DNA of 64,000 nt from Caenorhabditis elegans. Its lineage: Eukaryota; Nematoda; Chromadorea; Rhabditida; Rhabditidae. Under the pieces are notes generated by a model that worked only from the letters and a program-made list of their open reading frames with translations, was not told the DNA's origin and did not search any database. The stretch covers positions 12,644,501 through 12,708,500 of the forward strand of contig NC_003280.10 of assembly GCF_000002985.6 (NCBI RefSeq), given 5' to 3'. The position numbers and the translations under genes were made by a program. Positions 1-10,251 of the stretch are shown one piece after another (the stretch's first letter is position 1; every line of letters starts with the position of its first letter).

Positions 1-230
1 CCTCGCGGGCATACGTTATGTTAGGTCGAACTAGCAACCGACATTTTCCGGTTGTTTCTCATGAAGTTGAAATAGCAGCCGGCACCTCCCGGGCGCATGT
101 TTTACCCAAATAGACTAGCAGCCGACACCTCACGGGTGCAAGTTATACCAGAGAAACTAGCAGCCGTCACCTCACGGGCGTATCTTATGCCAACATAGAC
201 TAGCAGCCGACACCTCCCGGGCGCAGGCCG
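1..230. repeat. GCAGCCGACA dispersed motif cluster
   Basis: The motif AGCAGCCGACAC followed by CTCACGGGC or CTCCCGGGC recurs about every 60 bases here in slightly different copies. The same GCAGCCGACA core, in both orientations, reappears around 1878, 2595, 2630, 2680, 3712, 3995, 4120 and 7700-7810. It looks like a dispersed intronic or intergenic repeat. I see no coding potential. Confidence 0.7.
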
Positions 231-1297
231 ACCCCAAATGGGACAGCGGCAAAGTTATCTCTAAACAAATGCTCAGCTTAAAGCTTCCATCAAAACTTCA
301 CTCAGGTACCACGGTTCCCACGCCCACTCCTCCCCATACAGGTGTATATCCCTATATTTGATCTACACCTCAAATTCCGTGTGTCTCCACACCTGCGTCT
401 CTCCGCCCAATCACTATCCCTATGCTTGTTTCCGTTTCCCTCTCGTCACCAGCAGCTCTCAATTGTTTACAGAGCTCATTGCCTCTTGCTTCTCCAATTT
501 TTTTTTCGTTCGCCTCCTTCTTCGTTCGTCCCGTTTTTGCCAAGTCTGGCCGGATATTTTTGGTTTTTTTAGGCTTCCGACATTCTGGCATGGTCACCAA
601 CTTTTCTTTTTTTTCTGAAAATAGGGAAAACTGGATTAAGCTCGAGCAATGAGAATCACGAATCACATTTCTCTCTACTCAAAAATCATAGAAATCTGAC
701 CTAAAATGAGATTTCCTGTGAGAAAACTTCCTGATTTCCGTTTTCCAGCCTGTTTGGTTTTCAGGCTTCTTAGGCTTTTAGGCTTTTTATCTCTCATTAA
801 ATACTTCCCGGTCCAAAGACGAATTCTCAATAAAACTAGGAAATCAAAAAAGCAGAAAATTTCCCAAAAAAAAACGTTGCATTTTTTGCTTTTGCACCGA
901 ATTCCCTCCCCTCCCGGCACGAAAAATTTGATTAGTGAAGCGGGAAACCGGGGCCAGCAGGCCAGCAGGGATGAGCTGTATTTCAAGCGGAAGGAAATTC
1001 TCCCGGCGCTGCACACTTTGAGTTTTGACTTTATAGCTTAGTTTAACCTGTTTTTGTGGAGTTTTGAACTCAAACATTTTGAAAATTTTGTTGTTTAGAA
1101 GCCAGGCGAGCTTGATATTCGATTTTCTCTGGCAAAAAACTGAGAAAAAAGGAGAAAAATATATTATATTTAAGTTAATGAAAAACAAACGTCACTGTGA
1201 ACTTTTAGCCGGAAATTCAAATTTTTAAATCTATAAACGGTGAAATAAATTTGAATTGCCCCTGTAGATGGCGACGCCCACAAAATGGTTAGTGCAG
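231..1297. other. Intergenic or intronic sequence, no gene seen
   Basis: This stretch is A/T-rich with pyrimidine-rich blocks (about 340-620). The short open frames show no splice-consistent structure and no recognisable domain. It could be promoter or intron sequence of a flanking gene. Confidence 0.4.
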
Positions 1298-1305
1298 GTC
1301 TGTAA

Positions 1306-1774
1306 CAGGGGTGGGCGGCAAACGATTTTTTCCGGCAAATCGGCAAATCGGCAAATTGCTGGAATTGAAAATTTCCGGCAAATCGGCAAACAGGCAAATT
1401 GCCGATTTGCCGAATTTGCCGTAAAAAAGCGAAATTTGCCGAAAAGTTTTTAAGTGTTTTTGTCTCATAAAAAATTCCTCTAAACGTTTCCGGCAAATTT
1501 GATATCCGGCAAACGGCAAATCGGCAATTTGCCAAAAATGAAAATTTCCGGCAAATCGGCAAACCGACAATTTGCCGATTTGCCGAATTTGCCGGAAAAA
1601 CGCGAAATTTGCCGAAAAGTTTTTAAGTGTTTCCGTCTCATAAAAAATCTCTCTGAACATTTCCGGCAAATCTGATATCCGGCAAACGGCAAATCGGAAA
1701 TTTGCCAAAAATGAAAATTTCCGGCAAATCGGCAAACCTGCAATTTTCCGAACGTCAATTGCCGCCCACCCCTG
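1306..1774. mobile_element. hAT-like non-autonomous element with internal minisatellite
   Basis: The left end reads CAGGGGTGGGCGGCAA and the right end is its exact reverse complement, a perfect 16-bp terminal inverted repeat. The flanking 8 bases, GTCTGTAA, are identical on both sides (1298-1305 and 1775-1782), giving a perfect 8-bp target duplication. An 8-bp duplication and a CAGGG-type terminus are typical of the hAT superfamily. The interior is a tandem array of CGGCAAATCGGCAAATTGCC-type units and encodes nothing. Confidence 0.8.
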
Positions 1775-1782
1775 GTCTGTAA

Positions 1783-4360
1783 CTCGGGCCGGCCCATTTT
1801 CGGGGGCTTTGTCGGCAAGAAGCGGGTGATAGCGGGCGACACTGTGTTACTCGTCAGGTGCTACCCGCTAGTTCTGCAGCCGACATCTCACAGGACTCCA
1901 ACCCAGAACATGAGGCCCTCCCTAAAACCATACTATACTTCAGCGACCGACACTTTACGGGGCCCTGAAAAAACTTTCGTACCACCCATAGTTTTTCCTT
2001 TGAGTTGGCTTTTTTTTTCCGGTTGAAACACATTTTCTGGTCTTTCATCATAAAACATCCTCCCTTCACTTCTTCTATTCTAATCCACTTATAATCCTCT
2101 CGTGGTGTGTAGTTTTTGGTACTAGGAGGAGCTTCAAAAGAGAGGTGAAGCATCATCATTCTTCTTGACCAACATGGAGTTTTTTTTGGTGGGTTTTGGG
2201 CGCCTATAGTGTATTTTTTCTGAAAATTGAATGAAGCGCGCCCATAAAATGGTAATTTTTGTGTTTTTTTTACAGTTTTGGAACAAATTTTGTGCATTAA
2301 GAGTGGGTAGGTCACGCGCACTAAATAGCCGGAGTTTGCAAAGAGTCCTAAAATGAAAATCTGAACTTTTAGCTTCTAGGTTCATTTGTGTTTCGGATTC
2401 CAAATTCAATCAAGAAAACTTTTCTTCCCTCCTTTTACTTGCCAAAACACTTCCAGGAAGCCGCACAAAAAGTGTGAACACGTCATGTTATTAAGGGGTT
2501 TCAGGGTTTCATTTCTTTTGTTTTGTGTCCGGGTCCAAGATGTGAAAAAGTTTTTTGGAGCTCGAAGAAGTGTGCTCCTAATTTTAAAATGACAGCCGAC
2601 GCTTCACGGGTTCTACAAAATCCGTATAGTGTCGGCTGCTTGAGCTCTAAGTGTTGCGTTAACAAACCTGTAAGAAGTCGGCTGCAGACGTGGTACAGTA
2701 ATTCTCTTGATAATTTTGAAGTTTAGTAACTCTTTCTTAGTAACTTATTTTCTTTTTTTTAAATATTTATTTTTTGTAGTAACTATTATCTTCCGTGACT
2801 TAAGTTTCAGAGTTCAAAATTGTGCATTTTCTGGAATTTTGGAGCCAGTTTCAGGTTTTTTTTCAGAAAAGTCACACTGATAAACATTTCTACAGTCCTA
2901 TATGAAGCCTTTCATATAATACAATAATCCTACTATATAAGATTTAGAAAATAGCCTACAGTAACCCTACAATAGCCTACAGTAACCCTATTATTTTCTT
3001 TCAGACTATTTTCAGCTTATTCTCTTTCACTTTTATTTTTTGCACAATTTTCTATTTTTGACTTTCTACTTTATTCGATCATTTTGTCACTTCCTCCTCT
3101 CTTTATTTTTATCCCCATGAAATAAAAAAATTCTCCCTCGTGATAGAGATGCATCTATATCCAGGTAATTTGCACATTTTTGCTCTCTTCTAGTGCTCTT
3201 TCTGCTGTGCTGCTGCCCGCGTTTCCGAGACTCTTCGAATATCCGGAATAAACACTTTTGGATTTTCCTGCACGATTCTTCATCTCTCTTTTTGCACTCG
3301 CCTGGAAGTTTGACCTGATCTTGGGTGAGTATTCACTTTTGTACCTCTGAAAACTAGAAAAAATATTGTTTTCCAAAAGTTTTCAGGATAATTTTTCATT
3401 GAAAAAAATATAGTTTAATCTTTATCCTATCTAAAAATTTATCTTCTCTCAGCAAATGCTCTCAATTTTTCTTGGGTCCAATAACATGTTGGCACCCAAT
3501 TTATTATCTCTTTTTGCTCTTCCTGTCGACCCCCGCTTTTCCTTTTTGGCTCTGAAATTTTTTTTTTCAAACAATTTGCATTTGAAAATTTTTTTCGAAG
3601 GCAATTAAAAAATAACAAGGATTATTGAGTTAAAAGGCGAAAAATCTCCAAAAAAAAACTTCCTGGAATTTTTTATTTCTCTGACTATTTCTCCCAACAA
3701 TATCCGAGCAGCCGACACTTCCGGGTTTCCCTAAACCTTGTTTCTCTCCAAAATGTCGTTCTCGCTAACTCTCAGATTTCTGTCCGACAAAGCTTGATCA
3801 CTCTCGAACAGCCAGACAAGCTTTATGTGTTCACCCAATTTCCTTATCATGACTAATTTTATTTGTGAGAACGGATGCTTAAATGTCTAGTCGCCACAGA
3901 ATTCAGCTTTTTGGCTAAAAGTACAACTTTATTAGATGACTATTAAGGCATTTCTTAAAAGCCGAAAGCTCACATATTTGACAAATCCCGTGAGGTGTCG
4001 GCCGCTCAGATTTTAGCCTAAAATATACTGGTTTGTTTAACATATCGGCAAAACCCGGATCATGTCGGACGCTTTAGATGTAAAAGGTTGCAACCGACAG
4101 TTCACTGGTCTCTTTCTAGCAGCCGACGACTGGCGGGCATCAGAATTATTTTTCAAAAGTTCATTTCTCCATAAATAGTTGCTAATGACGACATTGGGGA
4201 TTTCGGGGGCTCTTTGTTGTTTTCAAAAATTTCAGAGCCGGCTTAACCTAAAATTTCGTGTCTAAGACGGTAATGACGGAACTAGGATGGGTATTTAAAA
4301 TGGTAATTCTTTTGAATTTTGATCTATTTTTCTTCCCGAACACTTTGTTTTCTCCTCAAA
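1783..4360. other. Non-coding region with scattered GCAGCCGACA motifs
   Basis: No gene is supported. The region holds isolated GCAGCCGACA motifs, CTACAGTAACCCTA repeats near 2950-2995, and a GC-richer block at 3180-3330 listed separately as a possible 5' exon. The rest is A/T-rich intron-like sequence. Confidence 0.4.
3165..3324 (+). promoter_or_regulatory. Possible promoter and 5' untranslated exon
   Basis: A GC-richer, pyrimidine-rich block in an A/T-rich setting ends in GATCTTGG followed by a strong donor GTGAGT at 3325. This is how C. elegans 5' untranslated first exons often look. It could feed the acceptor at 10223 in front of the first RGS coding exon. That link is inference, and no in-frame start codon requires it. 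Confidence 0.25.
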
Positions 4361-4514
4361 TCATTTACTATATATAAAGCGCGTGTCCTTCCGTCCGTTT
4401 GTAGTTTGTAGTTTGATCTTTGATCTTTGGCCTTTGAACTCTGTAGTTTGTAGTCTCAATCACCTAAGAGGGGTCCTATAGGCCCCGCCCCTTTTGTGAC
4501 GTCATCACAAATTG

Positions 4515-5010
4515 GAGGGAAATTCAAATTTTCTGAGAAATCATTTTGGCGGGAATTCAAATTTTAATTTTTTTAAAATATTTTGGCGGGAATTTAAAAT
4601 TTCAATTTTTTGAAAATATTTTGGCGGGAATTCAAATTTTAATTTTTTGAAAATATTTTGGCGGAAATTCAAATTTTAATTTTTTGAAAATATTTTGGCG
4701 GGAATTCAAATTTTAATTTTTTGAAAATATTTTGGCGGGAATTTAAAATTTTAATTTTTTGAAAATATTTTGGCGGGAATTCAAATTTTAATTTTTTGAA
4801 AATATTTTGGCGGGAATTTAAAATTTTAATTTTTTGAAAATATTTTGGCGGAAATTCAAATTTTAATTTTTTGAAAATATTTTGGCGGGAATTTAAAATT
4901 TTAATTTTTTGAAAATATTTTGGCGGGAATTCAAAATTTAATTTTTTGAACATATTTTGGCGGGAATTTAAAATTTTAATTTTTTGAAAATATTTTGGCT
5001 GGAATTTAAA
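4515..5010. repeat. 37-bp tandem repeat, TTGGCGGGAATTC units
   Basis: About 13 head-to-tail copies of a 37-38 bp A/T-rich unit are present, each beginning near TTGGCGGGAATTC and containing TTTTTTGAAAATATT. Copies alternate between TTCAAATTT and TTTAAAATT variants. The array abuts the 15-bp satellite and lies inside the candidate Helitron. Confidence 0.9.
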
Positions 5011-5027
5011 ATTTCTGAGAAAAAGAA

Positions 5028-7150
5028 CCTTCGTGTCGAGACCCATCGTTGTGAGACCCTTCGTGGTGAGACCCATCGTGGTGAGACCCATCGTGGTGAG
5101 ACCTTTCGTGGAGAGACCCATCGTGGTGAGACCCTTCGTGGTGAGACCCATCGGGGTGAGACCCATCGTGGTGAGACCTTTCGTGGAGAGACCCATCGTG
5201 GTGAGACCCTTCGTGGTGAGACCCTTCGTGGTGAGACCTTTCGTGGTGAGACCCATCGGGGTGAGACCCATCGTGGTGAGACCCATCGTGGTGAGACCCT
5301 TCGTGGTCAGACCCATCGTGGTGATACCCATCGTGGTGAGACCCTTCGTGGTGAGACCCATCGTGGTGAGACCTTTCGTGGTGAGACCCATCGTGGTGAG
5401 ACCCATCGTGGTGAGACTCATCGTGGTGAGACCCTTCGTGGTGAGACCCTTCGTGGTCAGACCCATCGTGGTGAGACCCATCGTGGTGAGACTTTTCGTG
5501 GTGAGACCCATCGTGGTGAGACCCATCGTGGTGAGACCTTTCGTGGTGAGACCCATCGTGGTGAGACCCTTCGTGGTGAGATCCATCGTGGTGAGACCCA
5601 TCGTGGTGAGACCCATCGTGGTGAGACCCATAGTGGTGAGACTCATAGTGGTGAGACCCATCGTGGTGAGACCCATCGTGGTGAGATCTTTCGTGGTGAG
5701 ACCCATCGTGGTGAGACCCATCGTGGTGAGACCCATCGTGGTGAGATCTTTCGTGGTGAGACCCATCGTGGTGAGACCCATCGTGGTGAGACCCTTCGTG
5801 GTTAGACCCATCGTGGTGAGACCCTTCGTGGTTAGACCCATCGTGGTGAGATCTTTCGTGGTGAGACCCATCGTGGTGAGACCCATCGTGGTGAGACCCA
5901 TCGTGGTGAGACTCATCGTGGTGAGACCCATCGTGGTGATACCCATCGTGGTGAGACGCATCGTGGTGAGACCTGTCGTGTTGAGACCCATCGTGGTGAG
6001 ACCCATCGTGGTGAGACCCATCGTGGTGAGACCCTTCGTGGTGAGACCCATCGTGGTGAGACCCTTAGTGTTAGACCCATCGTGGTGAGATCTTTCGTGG
6101 TGAGACCTTTCATGGTGAGACCCATCGTGGTGAGACCCTTCGTGGTTAGACCCATCGTGGTGAGACCTTTCGTGGTGAGACCTTTCGTGGTGAGACCCAT
6201 CGTGGTGAGACCTTTCGTGGTGAGACCCATCGTGGTGAGACCCTTCGTGGTCAGATCCATCGTGGTGAGACCCATCGTGGTGAGACCCATCGTGGTGAGA
6301 CCCATCGTGGTGAGACCCTTCGTGGTGAGACCCATCGGGGTGAGACCGATGGTGGTGAGACTCATTGTGGTGAGACCCATGGTGGTGAGACCCATGGTGG
6401 TGAGATCTTTGGTGGTGAGACCCATCGTGGTGAGACCCATCGTGGTGAGACCCATCGTGGTGAGATCTTTCGTGGTGAGACCCATCGTGGTGAGACCCAT
6501 CGTGGTGAGACCCTTCGTGGTTAGACCCATCGTGGTGAGACCCTTCGTGGTTAGACCCATCGTGGTGAGATCTTTCGTGGTGAGACCCATCGTGGTGAGA
6601 CCCATCGTGGTGAGACCCATCGTGGTGAGACTCATCGTGGTGAGACCCATCGTGTTGAGACCCATCGTGGTGAGATCTTTCGTGGTGAGACCCATCGTGG
6701 TGAGACCCATCGTGGTGAGACCCATCGTGGTGAGACTCATCGTGGTGAGACCCTTCGTGGTTAGACCCATCGTGGTGAGACCCTTCGTGGTTAGACCCAT
6801 CGTGGTGAGATCTTTCGTGGTGAGACCCATCGTGGTGAGACCCATCGTGGTGAGACCCATCGTGGTGAGACTCATCGTGGTGAGACCCATCGTGGTGATA
6901 CCCATCGTGGTGAGACGCATCGTGGTGAGACCTTTCGTGGTGAGACCTTTCGTGGTGAGACCCATCGTGGTGAGACCTTTCGTGGTGAGACCCTTCGTGG
7001 TGAGACCATTCGTGGTCAGACCCATCGTGGTGAGACCCATCGTGGTGAGACCTTTCGTGGTGAGACCCATCGTGGTGAGACTTTTCGTGGTGAGACCAAT
7101 CGTGGTGAGACCTTTCGTGGTGAGACCCTTCGTGGGGAGACTCTTCGTGT
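5028..7150. repeat. 15-bp satellite, CGTGGTGAGACCCAT, about 140 copies
   Basis: A 2.1-kb uninterrupted array of a 15-bp monomer with frequent CCCTT, CCTTT and ATCTT variants. Because 15 is a multiple of three, every frame stays open over long distances, giving artificial pentapeptide frames such as VVRPI, GETHR and MGLTT. These are not genes. One unit near 6065-6075 lacks a base and shifts the frames. Variant order shows higher-order repetition: a diagnostic run starting CCCTTCGTGGTTAGACC recurs at 5792, 6511 and 6751, spacings of 719 and 240 bases (240 = 16 monomers). Confidence 0.97.
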
Positions 7151-7699
7151 TTGATATTATATTGGCGGCAGCTAAGGAGTTGGTGTGGGATAATGTCAAG
7201 GTACTCTAGGGGTATTGTGGATTTGCTGTAGGGTTACTGTAGTTCAGAAAAAATTAACTTTGTGCTTTTGAAGAGGTATTGGCTCGAGAGTTAGAGAGGC
7301 GGAAGCTTCTGTGATATTTTTTACATTCCAGAATGTTTGAAAAAGTAAAAGTTTCCACCTGTTTTCATGTGACATTGTTAAAAGATTATATGGTGTTTTA
7401 TGTGTCGAACAATTTAAATTTCGCCAGTCGTTGGCCGCGCCGTAGGCGCGGTCAGCGGCTGGTTTTAATATATTTTTCTTAGAAAGGTGTGTGTGTCTGA
7501 GGAGGTGAACAAGGAACCATTGTGTTTTTTTTTCTTTGCAAAAAAAATAGAAAAGGAAGACCTTTTTGTCTAGTTTTTTTCTTTCTTTTTCTGAACAATA
7601 ATTATTGGTGTTTCCCTCTTTTTTTTTGGGTGGTCAGTAAGCTCATTGACGCACAGAGTTGCCTGGCGACAGAGAGGCAACAAGAAAAGTTGGCAGAAA

Positions 7700-7815
7700 G
7701 TTGAGCAGCCGACAACTCACTTGAAATGTTTAGCAGCCGACATTTTTTTGAGTCCCGGAAATCGTCGGCCGCTTAGGAACAATTGGCAGAAGCAGCCGAC
7801 ATTTTTCTCACGGTT
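7700..7815. repeat. GCAGCCGACA motif cluster
   Basis: Three forward copies of GCAGCCGACA and one reverse-type copy (TCGTCGGCCGC) occur within about 110 bases, the same motif as at 1-230. A CT-rich, low-complexity stretch follows to about 8250 with no gene that I can support. Confidence 0.65.
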
Positions 7816-8410
7816 TTTCTTCTTTTTTTCAATTTTCAACTAACCAGAACTCTGGCCACTTGTTTTCTAGTTTTATCTTAAAATCTTTTCTGAAAAACAT
7901 CTGAAAACACAACTCATCTCGTCTTTCCTCCTCCTTGTGTCCGTCTACATGCGTTCTTCTCATTTTTCCTCCCCCCCCTCCGGCTCTTTTTTTTTTTGGC
8001 TTAAACTTTCCTGCTACAGCTTCTCCATCATTTTCTCCTCATCTCATCTCGTCTTACAAGGAAAAAGTGTGTGAAAAGTGACACAATTCGCCAGTGTTTG
8101 TTTTTCTGTTTCTCTGCAATTTTTTATTTGATGCCGTGCTTTTGCCCCCATTCAGATTTTTTTTCTCGCTTTTCTCATTCAATTTTTCTGCAATATATTC
8201 TATGCCCACGCCCTTTTAGAGTTTTGTGTCATTTGCACTCACTTTTTCTGCGGTTTCAAATGCAGAAACAATAAAAAAATTTTTTTTTTGGACAAAAAAA
8301 TTTCCGGTTTTTGTTTGTTGTTAGACTTGGGCAAAAATAATGTTTTTTTTCAATGTTTTTTAGCTTATAATTTGAATTTTCTGTCGCCATCTGGAAAATG
8401 TGACATAGAA

Positions 8411-8532
8411 CAGGATGGGCGGCAATTGCTATTCGGCGAATTCGGCAAATCGGCAATTTGCCGGTTTGCCGATTTTCCGGAAATTTTCAAATCCGGCAAT
8501 TTGCCGGAAAAATTGTTTGCCGCCCACCCCTG
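8411..8532. mobile_element. Short hAT-like element, same family as 1306-1774
   Basis: Ends are CAGGATGGGCGGCAA and TTTGCCGCCCACCCCTG, a slightly diverged version of the 16-bp terminus. Flanking octamers ACATAGAA and GCCTAGAA match at 6 of 8 positions, consistent with a decayed target duplication. The 120-bp interior is CGGCAAATCGGC minisatellite units. Confidence 0.65.
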
Positions 8533-9345
8533 GCCTAGAAATACACATTTCTCTAGGCCACCAATTTTAAAAGGACAGTCTAGAAACTCAAATTGTCGCT
8601 TACTAGGCCACCACGTTTGAAATTATGGCCTAGAAATTCCAAACAATCATTTTCTAGGCCACCGCTTCTAAATAGTTTTTTTTAATTCAAACTTGTGGAA
8701 ATTAAAATTTTCATTTTCTAGGCCACCAAATAAAAATTATGGTCTAGAAATCTATAAATTGTTGTGAATGTTAATTGATGGCCTAGAATTATCAGTGTAC
8801 ATTTTCTAGGCCACCATTTCTGTTCTAGAAACTGAGTCATGTTTTTCAAGTTTCCGCTTTGACATTTCACATTTTCAGCCTGAATACCTCGGAAATTTCG
8901 AAGAAAAAAAAATAATTTGATGACGTCTTCAGTTAGCTCTCGAGGCTTCACACTCACACAGAACGCTCAAAAGGCAAGCTGGATAATGTTATTTTCCCGC
9001 GCGTGCATTTCTCTTATCTCATTTTTTTTTTCCAACCAACCGATATGCCCCGGTGATAATCCAAATATCAGCCTGCTAATCTGAGCTCGCGGAGCTGGAA
9101 TTATTCGCATTTGAGCAGGATTTGTGTTAGCCTTCTTTTCTTGTTACACTTGATGTTGGAGGTTTGATAAATTTCAGTTTTCAGACCGTAATAATCTGAA
9201 ATACTGAATTTTAAGTTTCTAGGCCACCAAGCTAGGATTATTGGCCTAGAAATGTATTTCTAGGCCATGTCCATAGGGTTGATGACCTAGAAACCTATCA
9301 TTTGTATTTCTAGGCCACCATATATATAAAAGGATGGCCTAGAAA
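8533..9345. repeat. TTTCTAGGCCACC inverted-motif field
   Basis: The 13-mer TTTCTAGGCCACC and its reverse complement GGTGGCCTAGAAA alternate every 25-60 bases, so adjacent copies can form short hairpins. The same motif fills 13545-14730 and 17325-18180, plus isolated copies near 15170 and 16000. An unrelated, more complex block lies at 8960-9150 with TTATCTCA and GTGATAATCC (GATA-like) sites. Confidence 0.8.
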
Positions 9346-10223
9346 ATTCATATTAACAGTGAAAAAGGAATTTCCAAGTTTTTGCAATTTCTAGGTTACC
9401 TAAAATCCCCTTTTCTTACTTTTAAAAATAAATTTCTATCATTTTCTGGTTACTCTGCCATTCATTTTTTTCTTCGATTAACGACTTTCTTTCAATTATT
9501 TTCCAACATAATCTATTGCTGCGTGGGCGTGGGGGAATGCTCATTTCCTCATGGCTTTCAAAATCAAATCACCACAAGGGAAATTGGCGTCTTCTTTTTG
9601 TTTCTTAGAAATAGTTTGGAAATTAATCGGAAACGTATAGCCTAGATAATGAGGTCAAAAAGTCAGAGAATTTCACTTTTGATTTTTTTTCCAGTTCAGT
9701 TAACTTTTTTTGTCTTGGCATGACGTTTTGAAAATTAGAGAAAAAATTAGGAATTTTTTCAGTTTATTCACGTATGTATAACATAATTTACAGAGGCTTT
9801 AATATTTTACATTTATTATAGGACAATATGTTTTTAAAAATATTTTTCAAAAATTCAGAAATTAAATTATTAAAATTTAAATAAACTTATATGTAAAGTT
9901 AAAATTGAAAAATAAAATTCATGTTTTGCCCCAAATAAAATAGAAAAAATAAATGTTTTTTTTTTCAATGTCTGTTGTTATAAATTTAAGATTAAATGTT
10001 TTGAAAATTAATTGGAAAATTGTCAGAAATATGTTTTAAACTCATGAAATTCAGATTTCAAAAACATATTTTCAGTTTTTCTGACCTAAACGTGACTTTT
10101 TATCATATTTATACCTTTTCAAATCTCTAGTCAATAGTTTCAATGTAGTGTTGATAAGTTACCCTGAACTTTATTTCAATTCTTTGATTTTCGAATTTTC
10201 ATCTCAATTTCTCAAATTTGCAG
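9346..10223. other. A/T-rich intron-like sequence
   Basis: Nothing recognisable apart from A/T-rich sequence leading to the TTTGCAG acceptor at 10223. It is probably an intron or the immediate upstream region of the first RGS coding exon. Confidence 0.4.
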
Positions 10224-10251
10224 TGCTCCTCAAATCATTAAAACCGAAAAA

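Larger units (their letters stand above)
4361..7462 (+). mobile_element. Candidate non-autonomous Helitron carrying satellite arrays
   Basis: The left end reads TCATTTACTATATATAAAG followed by CGCGTGTCCTTCCGTCCG, resembling the 5' ends of C. elegans Helitrons. The preceding base is A. The right end has a GC-rich hairpin, CCGCGCC-GTA-GGCGCGG, followed within 12 bases by CTGG (a CTRR terminus) and then T. TC start, 3' hairpin, CTRR and A/T target are the Helitron rules. No Rep/helicase frame is present, so it would be non-autonomous. The interior is occupied by the 37-bp and 15-bp tandem arrays listed separately. Boundaries are inferred from the rules, not from alignment. Confidence 0.6.

Noticed and set aside
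1306..1774. CRISPR-like regular repeats
   Set aside because: Repeats are degenerate, spacers are not unique, and the genome is that of a nematode; inverted termini and target duplication show a transposon.
4669..7209. Open frames of 270-460 codons on both strands with pentapeptide repeats
   Set aside because: They follow from a 15-bp satellite whose length is a multiple of three; no splice or start context and equal openness on both strands.
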